64,000 nt of DNA, taken from Tubulanus polymorphus. Taxonomy: Eukaryota > Nemertea > Palaeonemertea > Tubulaniformes > Tubulanidae. The position numbers were made by a program, and so were the translations under genes. The DNA is taken from positions 62,001 to 126,000 of the forward strand of contig NC_134035.1 in NCBI RefSeq assembly GCF_964204645.1, written 5' to 3'. Of this stretch, positions 44,812-57,400 are shown in pieces; position 1 is the first letter of the stretch, and each line of letters begins with the position of its first letter. The notes under the pieces were generated by a model, which searched no databases, was not told the origin of the DNA, and saw only the letters and a list, made by a program, of their open reading frames with translations.

Positions 44812-45295
44812 CTAGTACTGAGTGTCTGTGATGTCACTGGTCACCTGACCTAGGGTTAGGGTTAGCTGCTGGCACTCAGTGGCTGTGATGTCACAGGTCA
44901 CCTGACCTAGGGTTAGGGTTAGCTGCTGGCACTCAGTGGCTGTGATGTCACTGGTCACCTGACCTAGGGTTAGGGTTAGCTGCTGGCACTCAGTGGCTGT
45001 GATGTCACAGGTCACCTGACCTAGGGTTAGGGTTAGCTGCTGGTACTGAGTGGCTGTGATGTCACTGGTCACCTGACCTAGGGTTAGGGTTAGCTGCTGG
45101 CACTGAGTGCCTGGGAGGTCACCTGACCTAGGGTTAGGGTTAGCTGCTGGCACTGAGTGCCTGTGAGGTCACTGGTCACCTGACCTAGGGTTAGGGTTAG
45201 CTGCTAGTACTGAGCGACTGTGATGTCACTGGTCACCTGACCTAGGGTTAGGGTTAGCTGCTAGTGCTGAGTGACTGTGATGTCACTGGTCATCT
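44812..45295. repeat. Minisatellite of about 56 bp units with embedded TTAGGG
   Basis: About eight units, each containing 'ctgtgatgtcactggtcacc', 'tgacctagggttagggttag' and 'ctgctggcac'. Every unit includes two telomere-like TTAGGG-type hexamers. Some units lack the 'tgatgtcactgg' part. Intergenic. Confidence 0.85.
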
Positions 45296-48200
45296 ATGGC
45301 TGATTATGGGTACATGGGATGTCACTGACCTGGAGTTAGTCGCTGTTAGCACTCACCTAGGGCTACAAAATAAATCTTTAAGTCACTTTTTAGACTTACT
45401 TTTTTAGGCCATAGATAACAGATTCAGCTCGCTACATCTTTGAATACATGTCCTGAAAACTATTAGGGGATAGTGTGGAGTATTTTCTTATTCTAATCAG
45501 TTACACCCTCATTTCATCAGTGTCAATCTTCATCTGTTTTACTGATGTGGTCTCACAATGCAGAGACAGCAGGTTCCTCATATCAACAAATCAAAACGAT
45601 GACATATATTCAAATATGTATGAAAGAAAAGTAATTTTGAAATTCGCTTGTTTACTGTGTTGATATAATAAGTGAATTGTGTATGATTTAATACTATAAC
45701 ACTATTATACCGGTATTTCACACCGACAATATATTAAACACATCACTGATCTAGATTATGTTTAACCAGGTTAAAATCCGGTCTATTTATTGGCTATTCT
45801 GAGTTGTCTAGCTGTTACAAAGATGGAGGATTGACATGGGTGTCTCAGATCTGAACCCTATCTAGTGACTGATCCTCAGTGGCCGGTCCTAAAGAATGGC
45901 TGAAAATGGATATCCATTTCTGGTAATAAGACGATGATCCGATGAAGTCTGTGCGAGAAACGTGTTTTTGTAGAATTCACTGAGAATAAAGATACCGCAA
46001 ATGACGATCCTCGAAAGAACTGAAAATTTAATCAAGAAATTGTTGTATCCATTGACAATTTTTATTCCTAATAAAGGATATCTTACAGATATGGCGTAAT
46101 AGCCCATACAAATTACCCTTAAAACATCATCCCTTAATGTTTAATAAGAATCAAGTAAAAAAAAAGCTTGTTTACAATGATTAAGTTTTTATACAGTTAC
46201 AAATTATAACTGGTCAAAGTGAATCGAACGAAACCGAATCCAAATCTACGACGTAACAATACAAATTAGATCTATAAAAAAAAAGCCGGACATTCCGCGG
46301 CAACTAATCTTTTATCGACAGCTCGGATATTTATAGAAAACTTAGATACGAATGTATTTCAGCTTTAATTTACATATTCTTGATTACTGGAGAAATTCAT
46401 CGAAAGTCGATTAAGATTTTTGCACAAACTGATATGATTCTGCAGCTTTCATCGAGAAAAGGTGAAATTCTAAAAAGCAATAATTCGCAATAGATTCATT
46501 AATTGAAGATGTGATAAATATTACTAGAAACATCTATTAAGGCACAAGCACGCAGTATATATATCTATACATGTATACCATTACTATTACTGAAGCATTC
46601 TATAGAACATCAGTAGCGCAGTTCTGAGTTAGAGAATTGGACTCTTGTAGTTAAAACGCTTGGAAATGAACTGATTTTAACCGTGAAAAGTCAAACCGAA
46701 AACTCAGATCTGCAAAACCAGAGTCCAGACTGACAACATTCATACTCGCAGATAAACAGATATTCACAGTTTCTCATAAAAAGCTATTGCCTACGTTACA
46801 GTAAATGATAGCCTCGCGCAACATCGGATTATTCACGAATTAACCAAAATTACAGTTTAATTAGGGATGTCATTTTGAATAGTCTATGAGGACTGGATTT
46901 TTTGCGTTACTTTGGCACAAAAAAGCAGCAAGTCGTATCACTTTTAAATAGATCCCTTCTAATACAAGACGATTGACCAAATCTAAAATGCATAGTAATC
47001 TAATAGTAATCTAATAACCGGTTTAATCAATTATCAATATCCTAATTGGAAGAATGACTCGCAGTCTAATAAATGTAAGTAATAACTAAACCTAATATAT
47101 CTGTTTAATCTAAATTATATATTCAATAACCTATTGACTATCAGCATCTAACACATGAATTAAGAAAAGTGTGTCAAAATTTTGAGCAAATTTACGCAGC
47201 TGAAATAATGACTGAAAATAACGTATTTAACAATTCATCGTAATTTTCAGTACTTTTAGAGAGATATTCCGTCAATCATTTCCTTTTAGACCCACCTGGA
47301 TAAAAGACCACCCACGTAAATCCCCGACACATCCATTTAACTCTCTGAAAATGGGTAACTGGAAATGTGTGAAGATTCTTTGTAGGTGGTCTCTTTCACA
47401 GAGGTCATATTATTACAGGTCGGACGAGCGATATAGATATGATAGCGATGTCGAAAGAGCCGTTTCCTTTTCATAATTCTTGCCGTTATTCGAATGGGAA
47501 AAAAGGCAGCGAAACGTGACGCACTGACGACTGACTAGATCCTGCGCTCCTCCTCCGACACCAGCAGACGTGAATAGATTCAGAAACAGATGGCATTCAG
47601 TTTAGCGTAATACATGATACAAGTTTATTCACATGAACGAACGAATCATATTCACTAAATTTTTCGAATAAAAAAAATCATCATGATATTTTTGCGTCGT
47701 TTATTTTTTTTTGTAAATACGTAGAACAAGAGAGTTTCGATACGTTAAATTGTGTTTAACTTACATCGCGAAAACTAATCGGATTAATTTAGTCGTAGAA
47801 ATTGCACAATATTGAAGTTATACTTATTGACACTAATACAGAGGAGGCTTCCTCTCGATACATTTCTTGTGCTCGACTCGATAATAAAAGATATAAGTAT
47901 AAAACGAAAGCCCCACCTGTTTATAGACATAATAATACGGCATGACAAATTACATAATCCAGAGCCACATATTTGTTCACAGAGAATTCATTCTGTAGCT
48001 GAACTTAAATACGCGATATGCTATTATTTTATATTTCGTTACAAGAATGAAGAAGGCTATACTGTTTTATATTCGTAACTACAGAATTGAGCGCCCAGCA
48101 CTGTTCAGCATATAATTCATTAGAACGACGACGTCGATGTAAGAGAGACTGCAGATAAATAGTTAAACAGCACCTTTCACTGAAGTTTAATAATACATCG

Positions 48201-48424
48201 ACGAATTAGAGAAATATTGATCCTCGCAGATTTCCTCATCTCTCTTCTCTTCACCGTGCGTCATTGTTAACACGGAACGCTTACGAATAAATGACGACGA
48301 CGACAGTATTTTAAACTCCGTGTTGATATATCGTTTTATCACAAAATTCAGATGCGATATTTCTTATATTAAAGTCTTGAATGAATGTTAGAATCACCGC
48401 TCCTCAGCGCCGCGCCGCGCGTGA
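45296..48424. other. A/T-rich spacer and probable 3' UTR of the acidic-repeat gene
   Basis: No coding exon was supported on either strand; the open stretches at 45475-45663 and 47812-48078 are A/T-rich and unlike any family I know. On the minus strand, complements of AATAAA occur near 47634-47639 and 47700-47705, which would give the gene ending at 48425 a 3' UTR of about 0.7-0.8 kb. No tandem repeat of note. Confidence 0.4.
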
Positions 48425-51400
48425 CTAAGCCTGAAATTTCGCTAACAAGCTTCTTGTCGTTCCGGACTGCGGCATGACGTCGACGTCGTTCGTATCGGCT
48501 TCGCGGATGACATCTGATCGAACTTCGGGATTGTTTTCATATTCTCCTCCTTCGGGACTCATATCGAGCTGATCGGTGCCGTTCACCGGCGCTTGCGGTT
48601 CGCCTTTCTTGTAAGTGACGGTCGTGCCCCATTCTCCTCGCGGACGACGCACGGTAACCGGCGATTTCTCGCGTTCGTCTTTATGTTTCTGTTCCATCTC
48701 ACGGAATTTAGCCAACATTCCTACGTAGAATTAAGATTAAACATCTTCATTAACACGTTTCTACCGGACCTAACCCTCTGTTAAATCAGCGTAAAAAATA
48801 AAAGCTGAAATTGATTGAAACTTTGAAATAAAGATACAAACCTCGCGTAAGATCAGGTGGTGGTAACTCTTCGGAATCGTCCCATAATTCATCACAGCGT
48901 ATGACTTCCGGTTTATGTTGTTCCGGCTCGTTTTCTAAAACTTCCTTTGATGTGATATTACGAGCTGGTGATTCACGCGGCGGCGTAAACTCCTTATACT
49001 GAAATATAATTAATAATAACAGTTAGCGATTTGCGAACACTTTTCAGGATATTTTCAGATATCAAACTTTAATCATACCGTCACGTCAGGGGTGGAACCA
49101 GCTGAGCTAAAGGACAAGACCGTTGAATACATGATACAATTACATCGCGTTTATCAGGGGCAACATTTTAAGGGGCTGCATCAAAATTAATGATCTTGAA
49201 AGATGGTCAGATGAAGAAATGAGTATTTTTCTGTAGCTTTGTCATGACCTTTCTCATCATGAATGCGTGTGTGTTTTGTAAGGCTCTACTGGATCCACCC
49301 CATGTTTATATCGCTCTACGTAAGCTACATGTTTGGACTGACATCACCACATACTGTCACAGTCTAACACTCATGCTCCAGTAATAGAAGTTTACCACCA
49401 GAATGAAGAGAGTACCGACACGCTATACATCTGTATAGAATTCACAGAATTATAAAAAGATTCAACTGTGCTCAAAATTGATTCACAAAAACCCTACACA
49501 ACCATTACCAGTATTGTTATCATGTGATGAAGGTTCTGGAGTTCGATTTTAGAATGAATGAAAAGGTTTCGTGGAACTAAAAGCAGTTATATATTTGAAA
49601 ACGCTTTGTGTGATTCTATGCGGGTTTTTTTGTGAAAAGGAAAAATGTTTTGTTGTAAAAATCGGTTTCGCTGATTTCGGTTTTTGCAGTTTTTCATCTA
49701 AGCTGAATCAGCAGTGTCTGGAATCTAAGCTGAATCAGCAGAGTCTGGAATCTGGGAAATGAAATGTTGGCTACAGGATTCATTAAAGCGTTTGAATATT
49801 GGGGTCAGACTCTTGGAAATATAAAGATATTGTTGTAAAACTGGGACCAGTTTCACAGTTCTTTGTTTTGAATCATTTCAGTCTCAATTAGAGTCTAGAG
49901 TAGAATCTGAAAGAGCAACTGTGGAACTGTGGAACTGTGGAACTGGGTCCTGATTATTGAGTCGTATCATTAAGATATTGTTAGATGAACACTAGACTTG
50001 TTACCAATGAGAACAAACACCTCGTCGTGCTGTGTGACCTGATCATCCTCACCCTCAATATTTCACCTCAGTTGAAAATGAAAACCCTCTTTCATAAAGC
50101 AGATCGTAGTTAGTAGTGATGGTGGGTTAGAGGAGTTACTAAGCGGGTTACTGAGCAACAAAAAACGTCAACAGAACGTTACGTTATTTCAAATATTACC
50201 TGCGACCTGCTCTCGTACACAAACGGTTTTGGCGACTCCGGTTTCTTAAGTACCGGTTGCCGGATGGTCGTTGCCGGGGATTTCGGCGGTGTCGACCCGA
50301 CGGCCCCGGAACGGTACGACGACGGCGATTTAGGTATTAGGTTCGGTGAACCGGGCGGTTGAGCGTAACGTTGGGAAGCGGACTGCGCGACGACAGGGGA
50401 ATTAACGGAACCACCGTACCGTTTCGGAACCGTAGGTGAACCGTATTGTTTATTAGTAGTTTGCTGTAAATGAAGAGATTCAGTCGTTGAAGCAGCAGTT
50501 TCGTTTTTACATGCAGTTTTATAAATGGTAACAATGTTTTAGCAGATGCAGTTGTTCAATAGTTGATTACAGTTAACCAATTTTTTTTCCTTTAACACCC
50601 TTAACACAATGAGCGCCATGCGGGGCATTATTAGTGCGTTCGTTGTTGCTTTTTCCCAATGGGGGGAGACCAGGGCAGAACCTAAATGGTTAACTGGACA
50701 TAGTGACAACTAAAACTGGTTAAAGTTAACCAGTGGATAACTTGTCATAGTGACAATTAAAACTGGTTAAAGTTAACCAGTGGATAACTTGTCATAGTGA
50801 CAATTAAAACTGGTTAAAGTTAACCAGTGGATAACTGGACATAGTGACAATTAAAATGTATTGATATAATTTCAACTTGAACAACTATTGAACAACTGGC
50901 CTCGAGTAATAGACGTAATGCTTGTTTTTCTGCTTAGCAACAAATGAGATGCACATAGCCGACATTCCTTTTGTATTAGGAAGCAATAACAATTAATAAC
51001 AGCCATTCAGAATTTAGAAAATTTCGACGGAAATACCACAAAATACCGCAGCACACGGAGTCCGAAACGAGAGAAATGTACCGGTATTCAAATTGTAGAG
51101 AGAGCTATGTTAAGAGAAAAGATTCCTGTCTACATAACTCACCCCTCTGACATCATATACCCATATTACAAACATCATACGGATGTATAATCTAGAATCT
51201 ACATCCGTACGAAGATGTAAATGATGTCATCGGGGTCGGATAGCGGTCGGAAGCGTGGAGACACTGCTTCGCATTAGTAAAAACTAAAATTAATAATATC
51301 TATAAATAAATAGCAATAGGAGTATAATGGATTGTTTTATAACGGGAAGCCGCCTACAGCTTTCCGTTCCACGCGGTGTCGTTCGTCTCTTACCCTTTTC

Positions 51401-54400
51401 TCTTCTTTCTTCTGCTCTTGACTTCCCATATTCTGGAACATATCTCGGATATTTCTAGCCATCTGAGGCGGTGGTAGTCCGTCGTCGAATTGGTCGGATT
51501 CCCTGACGACGTCTGTACGTACGACTGGTTGTGATTCTAGTTCACCGTTATGATCAGCCGATGCAGGAATCTCCTGAAATAATCAATTACGCTTTTGTAA
51601 ATGTTCGTTTTAAAGACTTATCGAAGTTAAGCCTGAGGCAGATTCTAATTACGAGCAAAGCACAGTTGCACAATCTTAGCTTAAGTCCATTAAAGGTCTT
51701 TAATCATTAGACTGGTCTCAAATTTAAGTCTTCACTGTGAAACTAACCCCGAGTAACAGTGAACATATGGAACAGTGCATGTGAAGAACTAGGGAGAGAA
51801 TAAAATTACCTTCATGGGTGGAGGTGATCTCTTCTTGTAAGAATCACCAACCTGTGGACTAGGAACGCCACCTGTCTGCTCGATTTCTTTAAATATCGCC
51901 AGACGACTTTTGGTCGTTCCGATTTCTGGAAGAACTTCGGTTTGATTAGGATCCGATTCTCGGATGACATCCGGGCGCTGTTCGGGGTTATTCTCGAATT
52001 CTCCGCCCTCTGGTGCGTTTTCCATAGCCCATTCCGTGCGCACGTCACTAGCGCGTCGAGCCTGGTCTATCAAATCCATTCTCGGTTCTGGAGGTCCGGT
52101 CGGCTTCGCAGGCTGAAAATGTTTTAATAGAAATCCTATTTTTACCCGAAGGTATCTATACCAGTATAGCGACATAGGTCTACCACCAAACCAGGATCCA
52201 GTTCCTCAGTTCTCGCATAATATTCGACTCTCAGTAAATCAGTGTCAAACTTAACACAAAACTGTGGAACTGGATCCAGAATATTAAATGCACTATTACC
52301 AAAATTAACCCAGGCAGAAACCGTCACCAAAATATACACATTCTTAACTCACTCTATACATAGATCTAAATTATGAAGTTTACAATCGATAAAAATAATT
52401 AAATAATGTAAATTTACTGTTTTCAAATTCTTGACGTCATAGAACAAACCGCAACATAAAATCAGAACGCTCAATAATGAAACATAGGTTTCGATAACGT
52501 AGCTACAACAACCAGCCCCGAGGGCTATATGATTCCCAGTCACACTAAAACTAGTTCAGCCCCGAGGGCTCTATGATTCCCAGTCACACTAAAACTAGTT
52601 CTTATTCAATGATCATTTGAGAAATAACAGCGGGAAACAAAACTAGACTGTGAATTGACTTACAACAGCTGTTATATCTTATAGAGTTTGATTCTGTAGT
52701 TTATAGTTGTCAAACGGAGATAAGTTAGAGTTAATGTTTGTATGATCTGACATGCTCACTATATCCACTACGTCATGCATTCAATGAGTTAACAACCTGT
52801 GAATAACCTTTCAATAAAAGATCACAATTTTTAGATCTGAAGGATAATTTTCAAGAAAGGTGGCAGGTTGGCAACTCTTTAAGGTATCAAAACTACCCGG
52901 GTTCAAATGCCAGGCTAGGGGTAAACCGCTATTATAACTGATTTGCTACACATGCAAAAAATCATGTTTTGTTTCTCGTTAAAAATCACTCCACGCAATT
53001 AACAGTATATATATATGTTTATAAATCATTCATCAAATTCATCCAATATTAATAAATGTTGATTATACAATGATTTCACTAATTATCACCTATTTATATT
53101 TCAATTCAATCAATTACGATGCGATTAATTTCAAAATACACAGAATTAGTAAAATATTTGAGGAAGCAAGATTCACACTATGGAACTAAATTTCGTTCAA
53201 AGTATACCAGGGTGGCGCCACTTCCCATTTACAAATTCCCCTGATTTTTCCATGTTACAACACAAAATTCCCTGAAAGAATGCCGAGACATTTCTAGGTT
53301 TAAGATCTAACAATTCATTCATCTTTCATTGAATCACATAGTGATAAAGAAATACATGGTCAATAGCGAATTCCAGGAGTTTTCCAGGTTTTTTTGGGAG
53401 AAACATTTGTCAAATTCCCCGAGTTTTCCTGGACAGTGGCGCCACCCCGTATAAGTCTTTATATCCCGCTTTCTCATTGGTCAATCTCTCATCCAGTCTG
53501 TTAGTGACACACCGTTGTTAGTACCTGTTGCTGTTGTTGGTTGCGAGCATGCAGTTTAGGCGACCTCGTCGGCATAGGTGGCGCTGTATGTACCTGTTCG
53601 CTTTCCATCTGTCGGAATCGAGCGACTAAACCTTTAGCGAGATCTTTCGGCGGCATGTTCTCCTCGACGATGCTGTCGCTACGGACGACGTTCGGATCTC
53701 GCGGGATGTCCGGCGATGGCGACCGTTCTGTAGCATCCTCGTACTCGATCTTCTGTAGCGGAACATAAGATGAAACCGGTTTTTCAGCCGCTTGTTTCAC
53801 GCTTTCCTCCCACTGCGATTTCACTTGCGATAACAGACCGTCGAATTTGACCTGTAAATTCACAAACACCAGGTGGCGCTATACGCACCGTCGTCAATAA
53901 TATTGACTGGTGTTAGTGTTCGTTTTGTTTAGTAGATTTCGCGACAATCGATTTTATTTTTGAAACTCGAATCATGCGCGGAATTATTATGAAAAATTTA
54001 GCGGCTGCAAAAATCATGCGAACTTGAACTAATACGAAATATTTCAACTCGGTTCAAATAGTTCAGTTAGTTCAACGAACAAACTCGGTCAAACACGGGT
54101 CGCATTCTGTTATCGTAAATTGAATCACGAGTGAGATAGAGTTATGAGGTACGGGGAGAAACATTGACATGCAAAAAAAATGATAAAAACAAAAATTCAT
54201 AAATTTACGCCATTACAACATTATATAAGGAGCCAGTTCCACAGTTCTGAGTTAAAACTTGACTTAAGGGTTAAAAATCAAAACTCATTTCAACCCTAGG
54301 GCCCGGTTTTATAGACTGGTATTACCTTTAACCCGGGGGTTAACTCAATTGATAATGAATTGAGTTAACCCCCGGGTTAAAGGTAATACTAGTTTGTAAA

Positions 54401-57400
54401 ACCAGACCCTGATCTACAGTTAAAACTAACCCACAACTGTGAAACTGTGATTTCTTAAATGACAAAAATATTCAGAAATCATTTGTATACATTACATAAT
54501 ACAATTAGTAAATGCTAATTAATACTAATTTACATTAAAACAAATTTGCCGCAAATAAAGCATTTGAATCTCGATAAGGTACACAGTAGACTCAGGTCAA
54601 GTCGAACCTTTTGGGACTGTGGAAATGAGTCCAACTTGAGTGATTTCCTAGTTGGATGTTATGTATTTCATTGTTAGTGACCAAAAGTTTTCAACAAACA
54701 TCAGAATTGAACGGTTATCAGAGTTGAACGGTTATCCAACTTGGGGTGGAGTCAACTATATAAACTCTAAGTGTCTCATTAGTTGTAAGCTATTGAGAAG
54801 ATTCTCAATTCACACAGAAATCATTTTTCTAAGTAATTATCATCTTTAAGTCTCGCGGTAGTTTCGACTGTAAGATACTTTTTCATGATTTCTGTCGCGA
54901 GATTTGAATTTCTCAATAAAATTCTGATTTACAAGCACAATTAACTATCTCTGAATCATTATGCAGCGGTGTATACACACATATATAAAATTAAAACACA
55001 AAAAAACTGATGCGTAGTTAAGGAGTATATATCACACGAGAAAAAGAGAAATAATCATGAATGTAAGCACAAATAGAAGGGAAAAAAGAATTCACAAGCA
55101 CCAAATATCAAAAAAGAAAGTTTAAAACAAAAATAATGCTGTTTTACAGTGACATGACATCATGAGGAAATGTAGAAGACATTATGAGGAAGTTCAGCAG
55201 CCAGAATAACTACTGGGCCTCACTTGCCACAGTAGCCTAGGATGTTTCCATTTGTTTAGAAACTCAGTCTCTGGTAAAACAACATTGTTTTTGATGCAAA
55301 AGCAAACGTTAATTAAACATGCAGATGAACAATTATTGAAGCATTCACAATAACACACATAAATACAGGTGAATTTATTAAATCTTTATCTATTGATTTA
55401 TTCAGAATAAATATCAAATAACTAGAAATTGATGATTTTTCCACAGCAGGAAATACCAAATATTGCGATAAATTATATCTGCATATTTATTGGTATGTAC
55501 AGTGGTTATAAAATTGCCAGATACATGCCAGATATATATGAACTGTTATCAGCAATTTGATTAGAAACTACTGTATATCACAGATCCAGTTATTCGGTTG
55601 TCGATCGAGACATTTGTAATAATATTCCTCATAGGATTCATTTCAGATTTCACGGGCTGCAGTTGCCCAAAAGTTGGTTAGAATTAACCAGGAGATAGCT
55701 GACATGGGGACAATTAAAATTCCATTGTAACAGCGGTATTTATCTGCCGGTTATCTTTAACCAACTTTTGAGCAACCGGACCCTGAGGCTGCAGTTACTC
55801 TAAAGTTGGTTAAAGATAACAGGCAGATAAATACCATAGTAACTTGTCAACAATCCGCTGAGTAACAGGACACAGGACCCAGTTCCACAGTAGTTTGACT
55901 CGAGCTATGGAGGTGTGAGTGAACTCCCATCTCATTGGCTTAAGGTAGTTTGACTCAACGAGTTAAAATTCATTCATTTCCAATGTTATAATTATTGAGC
56001 TAAATTTCAACAGAGAACTGTGGAACTGATCATCCAGCATTCTGGTTAAAAACCAACTAAATTACGACTCAATCAACAACTGCAGAACTGTGAAACTGCA
56101 GATACAAAGCTTTATTCTATTCTTAATTTTGAATATTCAAATTGCCTAAGTATCGTTACACTTACGTTTTTGTGTTCGGGATCTTGTTTCTCGTTGCGAA
56201 TAATCGAAGGATCTCGTTCCGGTGACGGGGAACGTTCAACAGTATTGTCACTACAATATACAACACATTCATCCATTCTTTAACACTGATTCACAGAAAT
56301 CGCAACAAAATAATAATTCCTTAATACTGAATAGAAGATAATGCTTTCACAGCTTCAGTTCTCAAGAGTGAGAGTTCTTAGAAACGTATGATGATAATAC
56401 TAGTGCTCATCCCCGACCTGTCGAGGATATAATATTGGCTATTTCTGACTAACAGTTATTCAACAACTAAACAACTAACTATATACACGAGGAGGGAGCT
56501 ACATCTCGGCACATTAGAATACTGAATTCCTCGTAGAGCAGTAACACATGTATTTATAGATAGTCTGCTGAACAACACTATTTCCGCATTAATCTAACGA
56601 GCTGCATCCTCCTAAAATCTCACTCGAATATCTATCATTTCAATCATCCTCCTAAAATCTCACTCGAATATCTATCATTTCAATCATCCTCCTAAAATCT
56701 CACTCGAATATCTATCATTTCAATCATCCTCCTAAAATCTCACTCGAATATCTATCATTTCAATCATTCTCCTAAAATCTCACTCGAATATCTATCATTT
56801 CAATCATCCTCCTAAAATCTCACTCGAATATCTATCATTTCAATCATCCTCCTAAAATCTCACTCGAATATCTATCATTTCAATCATCCTCCTAAAATCT
56901 CACTCGAATATCTATCATTTCAATCATCCTCCTAAAATCTCACTCGAATATCTATCATTTCAATCATCCTCCTAAAATCTCACTCGAATATCTATCATTT
57001 CAATTCTCTCTGAGGAATTATTAATTTACGAACGTTTTAATGCGTGTTTTACAATTGAATAGAACTATATTGTATATTTCTTTTTCCGATACTTATTGCG
57101 CGCGCTGAAAACGCCATTTTTCGAGAATGGACCCGGCAACAAATATCACCTTATCTCTAGCCAGAAGGCCCTATCATTAGATTTCACCCTTCCACTTCCT
57201 GCTATAACGCGTGAAATATTAGGTTTATTTTTGATGCCACTTTATGAGGTTATCTATATCATATATAGATAGAGGTTTAGGTTGACTCTCGATCATATTG
57301 ATAAACACTACTAAATAATATAACAATACATTATATATATATATAAAAGTCTGTTGATTCGTTCGGTCAAATTTCCAACTATAGAAAATGTTGGAAACAT

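Noticed and set aside
52895-52925. tRNA-like 'gggttcaaatgccagg'
   Set aside because: No acceptor stem or anticodon arm could be folded around it.
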